Source: Paraburkholderia guartelaensis (lineage in GTDB: Bacteria > Pseudomonadota > Gammaproteobacteria > Burkholderiales > Burkholderiaceae). Taken from it: a stretch of DNA of 64,000 nt. This document shows, in pieces, positions 8,983-17,081 of this stretch. Where the stretch lies: contig NZ_SMOD01000027.1 in assembly GCF_004353905.1 (NCBI RefSeq), positions 1 through 64,000 on the forward strand, given 5' to 3'. The notes below the pieces were generated by a model that was given only the letters and a program-made list of their open reading frames with translations, ran no database searches and was not told the origin of the DNA. The translations under genes were made by a program, and so were the position numbers. Numbering within the stretch: the first letter of the stretch is position 1; each line of letters begins with the position of its first letter.

Positions 8983-9891
8983 ATGATGATCAGCAGGACA
9001 GACATCGCCTTCCCGGGCGAAGGCGATGTAACGTTGCGAGGGTGGCTATACGTACCGTCTGGCGAAGGTGTCCACCCTGCCATTTCAATGTGCCACGGGT
9101 TTGCCGCCGTCAAGGAACATCGGCTTGACCGGTTTGCAACCGCTTTCGCTGAAGCGGGGTTTGTTGTGCTGGTCCACGACCACCGTAATTTCGGTTCGAG
9201 CGATGGAACACCGCGGCACGATATCGACCCATGGGCGCAGATCGCAGACTGGCGGCGGGCCATTTCCTTTCTCGAAACGCGACCGGAGGTCGACGCCAGC
9301 AGAATCGGAATCTGGGGGTCCAGCTTTAGCGGCGGTCACGCGCTGGTGCTTGCGGCGACGGATCGCCGTGTGAAATGTGTCGTATCGCAAGTCCCAACGA
9401 TTAGCGGGTTCGAACAAACCCGCCGCCGGGTTTCGCCTGATGCGATGCAGGCATTCCTCGCATCATTGACAGACGATTTGCGTGATCAGCACCGTGGCGC
9501 ACCTCCCCGCGCGCAGGCAATCGCCAGTGCAGATTTGTCCGAGCCGGCAGCGTACCGCGCACCGGAAGCGGTCGCTTTCTACCTGCTGGATCTCGGCGAT
9601 GCATCCTGGCAGAACACGGTTACCCTGCGATCGACGTTCGCCGCGCGCATATATGAACCGGGTGCATGGGTGAGCCGGATCTCGCCAACACCCTTACTGA
9701 TGGTCATCGCCAACGACGATCGCGTGACAATGACCGATCTCGAACTGGAAGCGTACGAGCGTGCACTGGAGCCCAAGCGCCTGACGCTGGTGCCGGGCAA
9801 TCACTTCGACCCGTACGATGCGCAATTCGCGTTGGCCAGCAGCGCCGCGTCCCGCTGGTTCGTGGAGCATCTGGCTGCCCTGAACGGTTAA
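8983..9891 (+). CDS. Alpha/beta hydrolase of the dienelactone-hydrolase-like type
   Basis: 302 residues. An N-terminal beta-rich entry (FPGEGDVTLRGWLYVP) precedes MCHGFAAVKEHRLDRFA. The nucleophile elbow GSSFSGG puts the catalytic Ser at about 114, the acid in ANDDRVT, and His in PGNHFDPY. This order fits the DUF1100/'UPF0255'-like and xylan-esterase-like hydrolases. Two in-frame ATGs (8983, 8986) make the exact start uncertain by one codon, and the Shine-Dalgarno sequence is weak. The long upstream extension of the frame overlaps the divergent gene and was discarded. The tautomerase gene follows after 46 bases, so the two are probably one transcript under operator O3. Confidence 0.85.
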   Translation: MMISRTDIAFPGEGDVTLRGWLYVPSGEGVHPAISMCHGFAAVKEHRLDRFATAFAEAGFVVLVHDHRNFGSSDGTPRHDIDPWAQIADWRRAISFLETRPEVDASRIGIWGSSFSGGHALVLAATDRRVKCVVSQVPTISGFEQTRRRVSPDAMQAFLASLTDDLRDQHRGAPPRAQAIASADLSEPAAYRAPEAVAFYLLDLGDASWQNTVTLRSTFAARIYEPGAWVSRISPTPLLMVIANDDRVTMTDLELEAYERALEPKRLTLVPGNHFDPYDAQFALASSAASRWFVEHLAALNG

Positions 9892-9937
9892 ATCGAGTGT
9901 TGTTGTAATCACCTATTCAAGAGACTGGAGCACAAAC

Positions 9938-10339
9938 ATGCCGGTATTTCATGCCCATATCCCGAAGGGACGTTTTTCCAAAGAGCAGAAGATTGCAATG
10001 GGTAACGCCCTGAATCAATCGCTCGTCGAAGCGCTGAATATCCCCAAGGAAGATCGATTCGTAATCCTGAGCGAGCATGGCGAGGACGAGCTGTTCATTC
10101 ACCCGACTTTCATGGAGATGAACCGAACCGAAAATGCGATGATTGTCACGGTGCTCATGGGGGCCCATCGCCCGGCCGCCGACAAGAAGGCGCTACTCGC
10201 CGCCATTCCCCGCCTGCTGGAAGCGGACGTGGGCATCTCCCCGGACGACGTATTCATTGCTCTTGTCCCGGTGCCAAATGAGAATTTTTCGTTCGGCCGC
10301 GGTATTGCGCAGTTGGCAGACATCGCGCCCAGGTGGTGA
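9938..10339 (+). CDS. Tautomerase-family protein
   Basis: 133 residues beginning MPVFHAHIPKGRFS, so Pro2 would be the catalytic N-terminal proline after Met removal, as in 4-oxalocrotonate tautomerase relatives. The length and the C-terminal NENFSFGRGIAQLAD are typical of the double-length single-chain tautomerases found beside esterases and hydrolases. The start is preceded by GACTGGAG. It follows the hydrolase closely on the same strand. Together with the SnoaL-like protein and the two hydrolases it suggests a short catabolic or detoxification route for an enolisable or unsaturated acid. That last step is inference. Confidence 0.85.
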   Translation: MPVFHAHIPKGRFSKEQKIAMGNALNQSLVEALNIPKEDRFVILSEHGEDELFIHPTFMEMNRTENAMIVTVLMGAHRPAADKKALLAAIPRLLEADVGISPDDVFIALVPVPNENFSFGRGIAQLADIAPRW

Positions 10340-10681
10340 TCGTGGGGGGGGCGCCGCGCGAGACAATTTCGCATCGGTGGCGGTTCAGCCGCATTCCGTT
10401 GAGACGAGGGCGCCACTTTTTAGAACGGTCTGCCCGTGATAAGGACGTTTGACTAACCCACCAAAGCTGGTTGTCTTCCGTAAGATTCGTGCGTCATTCA
10501 GACGGGATGGCTGCCCTGCACCCTCGCGCGTGTCCTCCTGCGAGCAAGCCGTAGGTCGCTGAAGCCCTCGTTCGCAATGCGACTATCAGTCTCGCAACCA
10601 CAGTCGTTCCGTCAAGACGAATGTCGTCACCGCAGGGGATACATGCCAGCCGTGGTCTCGTCGTTTGCACTCACCGCTCTC

Positions 10682-10815
10682 GAAACTAAAGTTGTAACTA
10701 TCGGTGTGCATCTGCAATATCCGCTCGGCCCCTTGCCACTCAAGGCGCAGCGGTTGTTTCCGGTTTCAACTAAAATTGAAACTCCCAGGTCAGCGTCGTC
10801 AACTAAAGTTGTAAA
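10682..10815. promoter_or_regulatory. Three copies of AACTAAARTTG palindrome (operator-like)
   Basis: The motif occurs at 10684-10694, 10768-10778 and 10801-10811. The middle copy is GTTTCAACTAAAATTGAAAC, a perfect 7-bp inverted repeat with a 6-bp centre. They lie in a gene-free stretch (10340-10836) just before the IS5 insertion. The gene they once controlled may therefore have been displaced or lost. The regulator was not identified. Confidence 0.5.
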
Positions 10816-10836
10816 GCGATGTGCGATTTCAATTAA

Positions 10837-11701
10837 GAGCGGCTAACACAAGTCCTCAACGAAGCGCGAGCAGATAACGGCAGCAGCCAGAGAAAGCAAA
10901 GCACTATGAATGTCGAGACGCCGCTCGAAACGAATGCGCAGTTTGCCGAAACCGGCAAACCAGACATGCGTGCGCTCAACCACCCAGCGATGTCCCCCAA
11001 GTCGCTCCTTGCTTTCCACGCCGCGACGGGCAATACGAGCCGTGATACCGCGCTGCTTCAGATAACGCCGACAGCGTGCAAAATCATAGCCCTTGTCCGC
11101 ATGCAACTTACCCGGGCGTTTGCGGGGCTGGCCACCCAGGCCCGAGACTGCCGGAATGGCATCGAGCGTAGGCTCGAATGCCATCGAGTCGTGTCGATTG
11201 GCACCCGTGACCGTGACGGCCAGTGGAACGCCGCGCGCGTCTACGACGATGTGCCGTTTCGACCCGAGCTTTCCCCTGTCTGTCGGATTGGGGCCGGTTT
11301 GCTGGCCCCCCGGGGGGCTCGGCACACTGGCCGCATCAAGACTCGCCCGCTCCCAATCAATCTGGTCGTGTTCACGCGACCGGCGAAGCATTGCCAGATG
11401 CTGTAGTTTCCACACTCCCGCGGCCTGCCAGTCTCGTAGACGTCGCCAGCATGTCATGCCACTGCCGAAACCCAGTTCCTGCGGGAGGTCTTCCCATGGG
11501 ATACCCGTTTGCAGGACATACAGGATGCCGTTCAGTGCTGCGCGGTCATCAACGGCGCGCCGACGACCGCCTTTGGGAGACGGCGTAAATGCCGGAATCA
11601 ACTGTTCCAGCGTCGCCCACAGTTCGTTGCTGATTTTTCTTCTGGACATGCGCCCAGGATACGAAACCTATAGCCCGATGTCCAGGTTGTGTTAGCCGCT
11701 C
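10837..11701. mobile_element. IS5-family (IS427-like) insertion sequence, apparently complete
   Basis: The ends GAGCGGCTAACACAA (10837-10851) and TTGTGTTAGCCGCTC (11687-11701) are perfect 15-bp inverted repeats. They are flanked by TAA on both sides (10834-10836 and 11702-11704), a plausible target duplication. It contains one intact transposase gene on the minus strand. It has inserted just upstream of a broken IS110 transposase gene. Confidence 0.88.
10843..11649 (-). CDS. IS5-family transposase
   Basis: 268 residues, full length. The N-terminal DUF4096-type region (LWATLEQLIPAF, NGILYVLQTGIPWEDLP) is followed by the DDE nuclease: D in LDAASVPSP, D in LHADKGYD, and E in VVERTHVWFAGFGKL. 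IS427-group elements often need a frameshift between two frames, but here one continuous frame encodes the whole protein. Its stop lies only about 6 bases from the terminal repeat. It is the only transposase in the window that looks both intact and framed by perfect inverted repeats with a target duplication. Confidence 0.92.
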   Translation of the reverse strand: MSRRKISNELWATLEQLIPAFTPSPKGGRRRAVDDRAALNGILYVLQTGIPWEDLPQELGFGSGMTCWRRLRDWQAAGVWKLQHLAMLRRSREHDQIDWERASLDAASVPSPPGGQQTGPNPTDRGKLGSKRHIVVDARGVPLAVTVTGANRHDSMAFEPTLDAIPAVSGLGGQPRKRPGKLHADKGYDFARCRRYLKQRGITARIARRGVESKERLGGHRWVVERTHVWFAGFGKLRIRFERRLDIHSALLSLAAAVICSRFVEDLC

Positions 11702-11878
11702 TAAATGTCCGAGCGACGCTGCAGGCGAACGACGCCTTATGGCCGAGATGGAATGGACACCACCCTCCCTTCGGGGACGCAGGGTCCGGCAGCAAAGCGG
11801 AGGCCCCCCCAGAACCGAACGGCATCAATGTGCCAGAGTGGAGTTTCGACACGTCCACTTGAGGAACGGAGGGCCCAA

Positions 11879-12592
11879 ATGAATGCTACGACATACGGAC
11901 TGGATGTTGCAAAGCACGTGTTCCAGATGTACTGGGTCGACGTTCAAACCGGCGAGATAGCCAATCGACGATTTCGACGCGACGAGCTGATCGCGTTTCT
12001 CGCGCAGCGACCTGCAGGCCGAGTGGCGCTTGAAGCATGCGGCAGCGCGCACTGGTGGGCACGCAAGATCAAGGCGATCGGGCACGAGGTGGTGCTGCTG
12101 CATGCGAAGTTCATCCGACCATTTGTCCAGACAAACAAGACTGACGCGGCGGATGCGAGGGCAATCTGGACAGCGGTACAGCAGCCGGGGATGCGAACGG
12201 TAGCTACAAAAACAGAAGACCAGCAGGCGATGCTCGGTCTCCACCGGATGCGCTCGCTGCTGATCAAGTTCCGTACCATGCAAGTGAACCAGTTGCGAGG
12301 CCTCCTCTACGAATTTGGTGTGTCATTCCGGGCAGGACGCGCGGCATGTCTCACCGAGATGCGTACCCGCATGCCAGAGCTTGAGGATGTGCTGCCGGGA
12401 ACCATGTTCAGCAGTCTGTGCGACCAGTTGAGGCGCATCGACGGAATCGAGCAGGATATCGACCAGCTTGAGAAGCAGATTAGTGGCTGGAACAAGCAGG
12501 AAGCTGCGTGCCAGGCAATCGCGGCGATGCCAGGTGCTAACACCATTGTGCAATTGTGCTTTGCACCGCCTTCGCCTAACTTTGCTTCCTGA
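11879..12592 (+). pseudogene. IS110/IS1111-family transposase, 3'-truncated
   Basis: The N-terminal RuvC-like DEDD domain is intact: GLDVAKHVFQMYW, ALEACGSAHWWAR, FVQTNKTDAADA. The homology then stops at about residue 220 (IAAMPGANTI), just where the helix-hairpin/transposase_20 domain should continue. The frame then runs into unrelated sequence and stops after 237 residues, about 100 short of the usual length. The start at 11879 is preceded by GGAACGGAGGG. The missing conserved serine-containing C-terminal domain makes it non-functional. Confidence 0.8.
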
Positions 12593-13142
12593 ACGGCAAC
12601 TGTCGAAAGATCCATGGCTGGCGAGTGCGGGCCCTCGCCCCGTCGCAGCTATTGGTGCTGCGAATCCATGACTTACCCGAACGTCGCGCCGGTGGCCCAG
12701 CTCACCCGGGGTTGTTCACGGAACGGCCGGGTTTCCGTTCCGCGGAGAACATTCTGATGCGAGACTTCGTGTTTGTCTTTGCTCTTGTCTGATGCTGAAA
12801 GGGTTACGACTCTTCGAAATGTACCCGCCATCGTTCGACGCGCACTGATTGCTCTTTCGACTCCTAAATCGTTTGCGTCGGAGTCCATGGCGAACAGTAC
12901 ATCCGCAATAAGAAATCTCGCCGAAGCGGTTGCAGGGCAACCAGGACATGTGAGCTTATCGTTGTGGAACCGGTCCCCGCTCGCATTTCCATTGTCGAGC
13001 AGCTTACTTCGCAAACGCTGAGTGTCTACTGGAGCCATCCGCAATCCGGACATTGCGCTGATCAGGTGTGGCGGAAAGGCGTCGCACGCAGACCGTCTTT
13101 TTGCGCGTTGAGAGGCATGCGCATTTATCCCGGCGATTCGCC
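12593..13142. other. Intergenic stretch between IS110 fragment and crotonase gene
   Basis: No convincing gene is present. A minus-strand frame (12673-13053) reads DVLFAMDSDAND, which loosely resembles DVVFAMDP in the minus strand near 22240. Both places may therefore carry the same unidentified decayed sequence. The end of the stretch must hold the promoter of the crotonase gene; no strong consensus was seen. Confidence 0.35.
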
Positions 13143-14159
13143 ATGAGTGACCCGGTACTGTACGAGCAGGAAGGTTTCGTCGTCACGCTGACGCTGAACC
13201 GCCCCGAGACCCGCAACGCCATCACCGAGATGGAGGTAGTCGATGCGCTGGTCGACAGTCTGGCGCGCGCGCAAGGCGATATGTCAGTGCGTACGATCGT
13301 GCTGACAGGCGCGGGTCCGGCTTTCTCGTCGGGCGGCAATATCAAGCATATGCGCGACGAAGTCGGCACGTTCTCTGGCGGCGCGGGTCATATCCGCGAG
13401 AATTATCGGCGTGGCATTCAGCGCATTCCGCGCGCGTTTCATAAGCTCGACGTGCCGTGCATCGCAGCGGTCAACGGTCCCGCACACGGCGCGGACTGTG
13501 ACCTCGCATTGATGTGCGATATCCGCATCGCCGGGGAAAGTGCGCTTTTCGCGGAGAGCTTCGCAAAAGTAGGCATCATTCCCGGTGACGGCGGCGCCTG
13601 GCTGCTGCCGCGCGCGATTGGCCTCTCGCGTGCGAGCGAGATGATCTTCACTGGCACACCGATCGATGCAAGGCGCGCCGCCGAGTGGGGCCTCGTATCC
13701 CGTGTCGTGCCCGACGGGGAGCTGATGGAATCGGCCTTAACGCTCGCACGCAGTATCGCCAGCAATCCGCCCGACGTCCTGCGCATGTCCAAACGGCTCG
13801 TGCGCGAAGGACAGCGGATGGATTTGCCTAGCTTGCTGGAGTTGTCGGCGGCGTTTCAGGGTATCGCGCATCGAACGGCAGATCATCGCGAGGCTCTGGC
13901 CGCCACCTTCGAACGTCGCGCTGTGGCGTACATTCGAATGTCGGTTCTGAGCCGGACATCGGACCCTCGTCGGCGGACCAATTTAAGGCGTAGCCATTGG
14001 CGGAGGGCGAGGCCGGCACGCTCGGGCGGTCAACCACTCGTTACACACTTCACCACCGGCTCCGCTCCAGCTACCACCAAAGTTCTATGGTTTCCCTGTT
14101 GCCGACCCGCTATTGTGGCCGCACGTGTTAGTAATATTGACATCTATTTCGGTAGCTAA
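13143..14159 (+). CDS. Enoyl-CoA hydratase/isomerase (crotonase) with replaced C-terminus
   Basis: Residues 1-260 are a normal crotonase: LTLNRPETRNA, the oxyanion segment FSSGGNIKHM, and GPAHGADCDLALMCDIRIA, where GAG is usual and here reads GAD. The C-terminal helix ends LAATFERRA. Exactly there (about 13925) the sequence becomes the dispersed repeat also seen at 326-440. The frame runs on for about 78 unrelated residues rich in Arg and Ser. Natural family members end within a few residues of FERR. The protein may still fold, since the active site is complete, but stability is doubtful. The start was chosen at MSDPVLYEQ, where family homology begins. No partner genes of beta-oxidation lie nearby. 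Confidence 0.8.
   Translation: MSDPVLYEQEGFVVTLTLNRPETRNAITEMEVVDALVDSLARAQGDMSVRTIVLTGAGPAFSSGGNIKHMRDEVGTFSGGAGHIRENYRRGIQRIPRAFHKLDVPCIAAVNGPAHGADCDLALMCDIRIAGESALFAESFAKVGIIPGDGGAWLLPRAIGLSRASEMIFTGTPIDARRAAEWGLVSRVVPDGELMESALTLARSIASNPPDVLRMSKRLVREGQRMDLPSLLELSAAFQGIAHRTADHREALAATFERRAVAYIRMSVLSRTSDPRRRTNLRRSHWRRARPARSGGQPLVTHFTTGSAPATTKVLWFPCCRPAIVAARVSNIDIYFGS
13925..14020. repeat. Dispersed repeat, copy 2 (forms new 3' end of crotonase gene)
   Basis: Same sequence family as 326-440: CTGAGCCGGACATCGG, CGTAGCCATTGGCGGAGGGC, GAGGCCGGC. It begins precisely where crotonase homology ends. It therefore marks a recombination or insertion breakpoint. Confidence 0.55.
14072..14118. repeat. Short direct repeat, left copy (flanks lut-cio-FUSC module)
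   Basis: GCTACCACCAAAGTTCTATG followed by GTTTCCCTGTTGCCGACCCG resembles 22655-22700 (ACTACCACCAAGGTCTAG, TTTTCCCATTGCCGGTCCG) in the same orientation, about 70% by eye. The two copies bracket the lower-GC genes between them. Confidence 0.4.
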
Positions 14160-14225
14160 GGTCGCTTTCCCTAGTCCACAGAAGTTTTGCGTGGCCCGTG
14201 AGTCATAGATTCTTTTGGAGGTGGT

Positions 14226-14969
14226 ATGCGCGTCGGGTTGTTTATCCCCTGCTTTATCGATTCGTTTTTCCCTGACGTCGGCATCGCGACCTTGGAGTTG
14301 CTGGAACGGCTCGGTTGCGACGTAACCTATCCGCTTGACCAGACGTGTTGTGGTCAACCAATGGGAAACAGCGGTTGTGAGCGGGACGCTGCAGCGACGG
14401 AAGAGTTGTTTGTCAGAAATTTCTCTGACTTTGACCATATCGTTGCTCCGAGCGGTAGCTGCGTCCACCATGTGCGCGATCACATGACGGGAATCGAGCA
14501 GACGGCGGCGGTCAAAAAGGTCCGTGGACAGACCTTCGAACTTGTCGAGTTCCTGCACGATATATTGAAGGTCAACGAATTCCCATGGGCAGAGTTTCCA
14601 CACAAGGTTGGCCTGCACAACAGTTGCGGGACCTTGCGCGGACTACGTACGGCGAAGATGTCGGAAATCAACGAACCCGCGTTTTCCAAGCCACTCGATC
14701 TTTTGTCCAAGGTGAAAGGAATCGAGTTTGTGATGCCATCACGTCCGGATGAGTGCTGTGGGTTTGGCGGTACGTTCTGCGTAACGGAAGAGCCGGTTTC
14801 AGCGCGGATGGGCTACGACAAAGTACGAGACCACAACCGTGCTGGTGCCGAGTACATCGTGTCCGCCGACTCGTCTTGTCTGATGCACCAGAAGGGTTGT
14901 GCCGAGCGGCTTGGACTCGACCTGAAATTTATCCATATCGCGCAGATACTCAATGGAGCACGTTCATGA
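14226..14969 (+). CDS. lutA: L-lactate oxidation iron-sulfur subunit LutA
   Basis: 247 residues with two CCG (cysteine-rich) domains: CCGQPMGNSG near residue 41, SGSCVHH, then HNSCGTLRG and DECCGFGGTF in the second half. These motifs bind [4Fe-4S] clusters in LutA/GlcF/HdrD-type proteins. In known systems LutABC together oxidise L-lactate to pyruvate and pass electrons to quinone. GGAGGTGGT directly precedes the start. It overlaps lutB by four bases (ATGA), the sign of translational coupling. The base composition is visibly more AT-rich than that of the core genes in the right half of the window. No lactate permease (lctP/lldP) accompanies it. Confidence 0.93.
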   Translation: MRVGLFIPCFIDSFFPDVGIATLELLERLGCDVTYPLDQTCCGQPMGNSGCERDAAATEELFVRNFSDFDHIVAPSGSCVHHVRDHMTGIEQTAAVKKVRGQTFELVEFLHDILKVNEFPWAEFPHKVGLHNSCGTLRGLRTAKMSEINEPAFSKPLDLLSKVKGIEFVMPSRPDECCGFGGTFCVTEEPVSARMGYDKVRDHNRAGAEYIVSADSSCLMHQKGCAERLGLDLKFIHIAQILNGARS

Positions 14970-16342
14970 GCCGCGTTGACCATGAAAAGCTTTCGAAGAA
15001 GTTTATCGACCACGAAGAGCACCTGGAATTTCACGATAAGCGTCTTTGGCAGCTGCGCCAGAATCGGGATCAGGTAACCTATGCGATTCCAGAGTGGGAG
15101 GAACTCCGCGTTCTGGCATCGACGATCAAAGAGCACACGTTGACTCATTTGACGGACTACCTACAGGAGTTCGAGCGCAACGCAACCAGTAACGGCGTCG
15201 TCGTGCATTGGGCTGCAGACGCAGAAGAACATAATCGAATTGTTCACCAGATCCTCGCAGAGCGAGGTGCGACGAAACTCGTCAAGAGCAAATCGATGCT
15301 CACCGAAGAGTGCGAGATGCGTCCGTACCTGGAGGCACGCGGAATCTCGGTCATTGAAACCGATCTCGGCGAGCAGATCCAGCAGCTCGATAATGAGAAG
15401 CCAAGTCATATCGTCGTGCCCGCGGTGCACAAGCTTGCGTCAGACGTGGCCGAAGTCTTTGCGAGAACTATTGGCACCGATCCCCGAGACCACGACATTC
15501 ACCACCTTGCAGAAGCGCAGCGCGAGCGGACGCGACCGTTGATCCTCGACGCGGACGCAGGGATGACAGGGTGCAACTTTGCGGTCGCCGAAACGGGAAC
15601 TGTCGTAACGTGCACGAACGAAGGGAACGCCGACTTGTCGGCTAACGTTCCGCCACTGCACATTGCGTCGATTGGAATCGAGAAGCTGATTCCTCGGCTT
15701 GAACATCTTGGTGTGTTTATCCGGATGTTGTCACGCAACGCGCTGGGAGCACCGATCACGCAATACACATCTCATTTCCGGGGTCCGCGCGAGGGTGCTG
15801 AGATGCACTTTGTTCTTGTTGACAACGGTCGCTCTGAACGCCTCGCAATGGATGATTTTTGGTATTCGCTGAAATGCATCCGTTGCGGCGCGTGCATGAA
15901 TACTTGCCCAGTCTATCGGCGTAGCAGCGGATTGAGCTATGGCGGCGTTTATTCTGGTCCTATCGGGGCGATCATCAACCCCACCTTCGATCTGAAAAAG
16001 TACAGCGCGCTGCCATTCGCCTCGACGATGAACGGAAGCTGTACCAACGTGTGCCCGGTCAAAATCAATATTCACGAGCAGATTTACAAGTGGAGACAGA
16101 TAGTTTCGGAGGACCACGAATTGCCTTTTGTCAAGACCCAGGCGATGCGTGCGGCGGGCAAGGTGATGGCCAGTCCAAAAATCTTTCGCATTGCCGTCGA
16201 AGGCGCAGAGATGGCCGTTAAAGAGTTGCCAAGGGCGTTGCTCTACAACCCATTCAACGCCTGGGGCAAGCAGCGCGAACTACCAGAAGCGCCGGATGCA
16301 ACTTTTCGTCAATGGTTTTTGAAGAACAGGGGGAGCAAATGA
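14966..16342 (+). CDS. lutB: L-lactate oxidation iron-sulfur subunit LutB
   Basis: 458 residues. The N-terminal LUD domain (residues about 60-300) includes GNADLSANVPPLHI. The double ferredoxin-type segment CIRCGACMNTCPVYRR (near residue 310), with CTNVCPVKINIHEQIYKWR further on, supplies the [4Fe-4S] ligands. The C-terminus with FRQWFLKNRG is as in characterised LutB. The start was placed at 14966, inside the lutA stop codon (ATGA); a longer upstream frame overlaps lutA and was rejected. lutC again overlaps by four bases. Family knowledge: together with LutA/LutC it forms the membrane-associated L-lactate dehydrogenase that works when LldD is absent or redox stress is high. Confidence 0.93.
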   Translation: MSRVDHEKLSKKFIDHEEHLEFHDKRLWQLRQNRDQVTYAIPEWEELRVLASTIKEHTLTHLTDYLQEFERNATSNGVVVHWAADAEEHNRIVHQILAERGATKLVKSKSMLTEECEMRPYLEARGISVIETDLGEQIQQLDNEKPSHIVVPAVHKLASDVAEVFARTIGTDPRDHDIHHLAEAQRERTRPLILDADAGMTGCNFAVAETGTVVTCTNEGNADLSANVPPLHIASIGIEKLIPRLEHLGVFIRMLSRNALGAPITQYTSHFRGPREGAEMHFVLVDNGRSERLAMDDFWYSLKCIRCGACMNTCPVYRRSSGLSYGGVYSGPIGAIINPTFDLKKYSALPFASTMNGSCTNVCPVKINIHEQIYKWRQIVSEDHELPFVKTQAMRAAGKVMASPKIFRIAVEGAEMAVKELPRALLYNPFNAWGKQRELPEAPDATFRQWFLKNRGSK

Positions 16343-16947
16343 ACAGTCGTGACGCCATCCTCGACAAGATTCGGCGGGCGCAGCGCTCTCCGGTTGATCT
16401 ACCGTCGGTGCCAATGTACGACGCCCACCTACCGGATGCTCAAAAGCGGTTTCCGGAACTGCTTGCGGTGATGGGCGGGATCTGGGTAGATGCTCCGGCA
16501 GATGGAGATATCGAGGCGCTGATACGCGCAAGGTTTCCCAGCGCGAAGGTAGTGTGCTCTGCTGTCCCAGAAGTGGCCGGTACGCGCCGGATCGAAGATG
16601 TAGGCGACCCGCATGAACTGAATGACGTCGACGTTGGCGTGGTCCGTGCTGCATTTGCGGTTGCGGAAACCGGCTCTCTCTGGATGAGTGAGGCGGAATA
16701 CCGTGTTAATGCACTGGGTTACCTGTCGCAGCATTTGATCGCATTGCTCGACCCTCGTGACATTGTTGGCAATCTCCACCACACGTATCACAGGCCGGAG
16801 TTCTTTAAGGCTAACTATTCCGTGCTGATGAGTGGCCCGTCTGCTACGGCGGACATTCAGGGAGTCTTGATCCGCGGTGCGCAGGGAGTTCGTTCACTGA
16901 CCGTTGTCCCGATGCCCCGAAGCGAGCACGCTGAACAGAACACGTGA
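16339..16947 (+). CDS. lutC: Lactate utilisation protein LutC (LUD domain)
   Basis: 202 residues forming a single LUD domain (YkgG family): AAFAVAETGSLW, SQHLIALLDPRDIVGNLHH, and the terminal block LMSGPSATADIQGVLIRGAQG, which is a strong family signature. The start at 16339 overlaps the lutB stop and has GGGGGAG upstream. The N-terminus MNSRDAILDKIRRA is typical. It completes the lutABC operon. There is a 134-base gap before the oxidase genes, so lut and cio may be co-transcribed or separately controlled. I saw no GntR-type LutR/LldR gene beside it. Confidence 0.92.
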   Translation: MNSRDAILDKIRRAQRSPVDLPSVPMYDAHLPDAQKRFPELLAVMGGIWVDAPADGDIEALIRARFPSAKVVCSAVPEVAGTRRIEDVGDPHELNDVDVGVVRAAFAVAETGSLWMSEAEYRVNALGYLSQHLIALLDPRDIVGNLHHTYHRPEFFKANYSVLMSGPSATADIQGVLIRGAQGVRSLTVVPMPRSEHAEQNT

Positions 16948-17081
16948 TCTAGTTGCGCTTCAACCTTCCGGGCGGGGAACCTGCCCGGCGTCCCAGTGCC
17001 TGTGGTTAAGCATTTGGGCGAATCCCACGACACCGTGATGCGCGTGTGGCCCTACGAGGCCTCACGCGGGGAGTAATCGAC

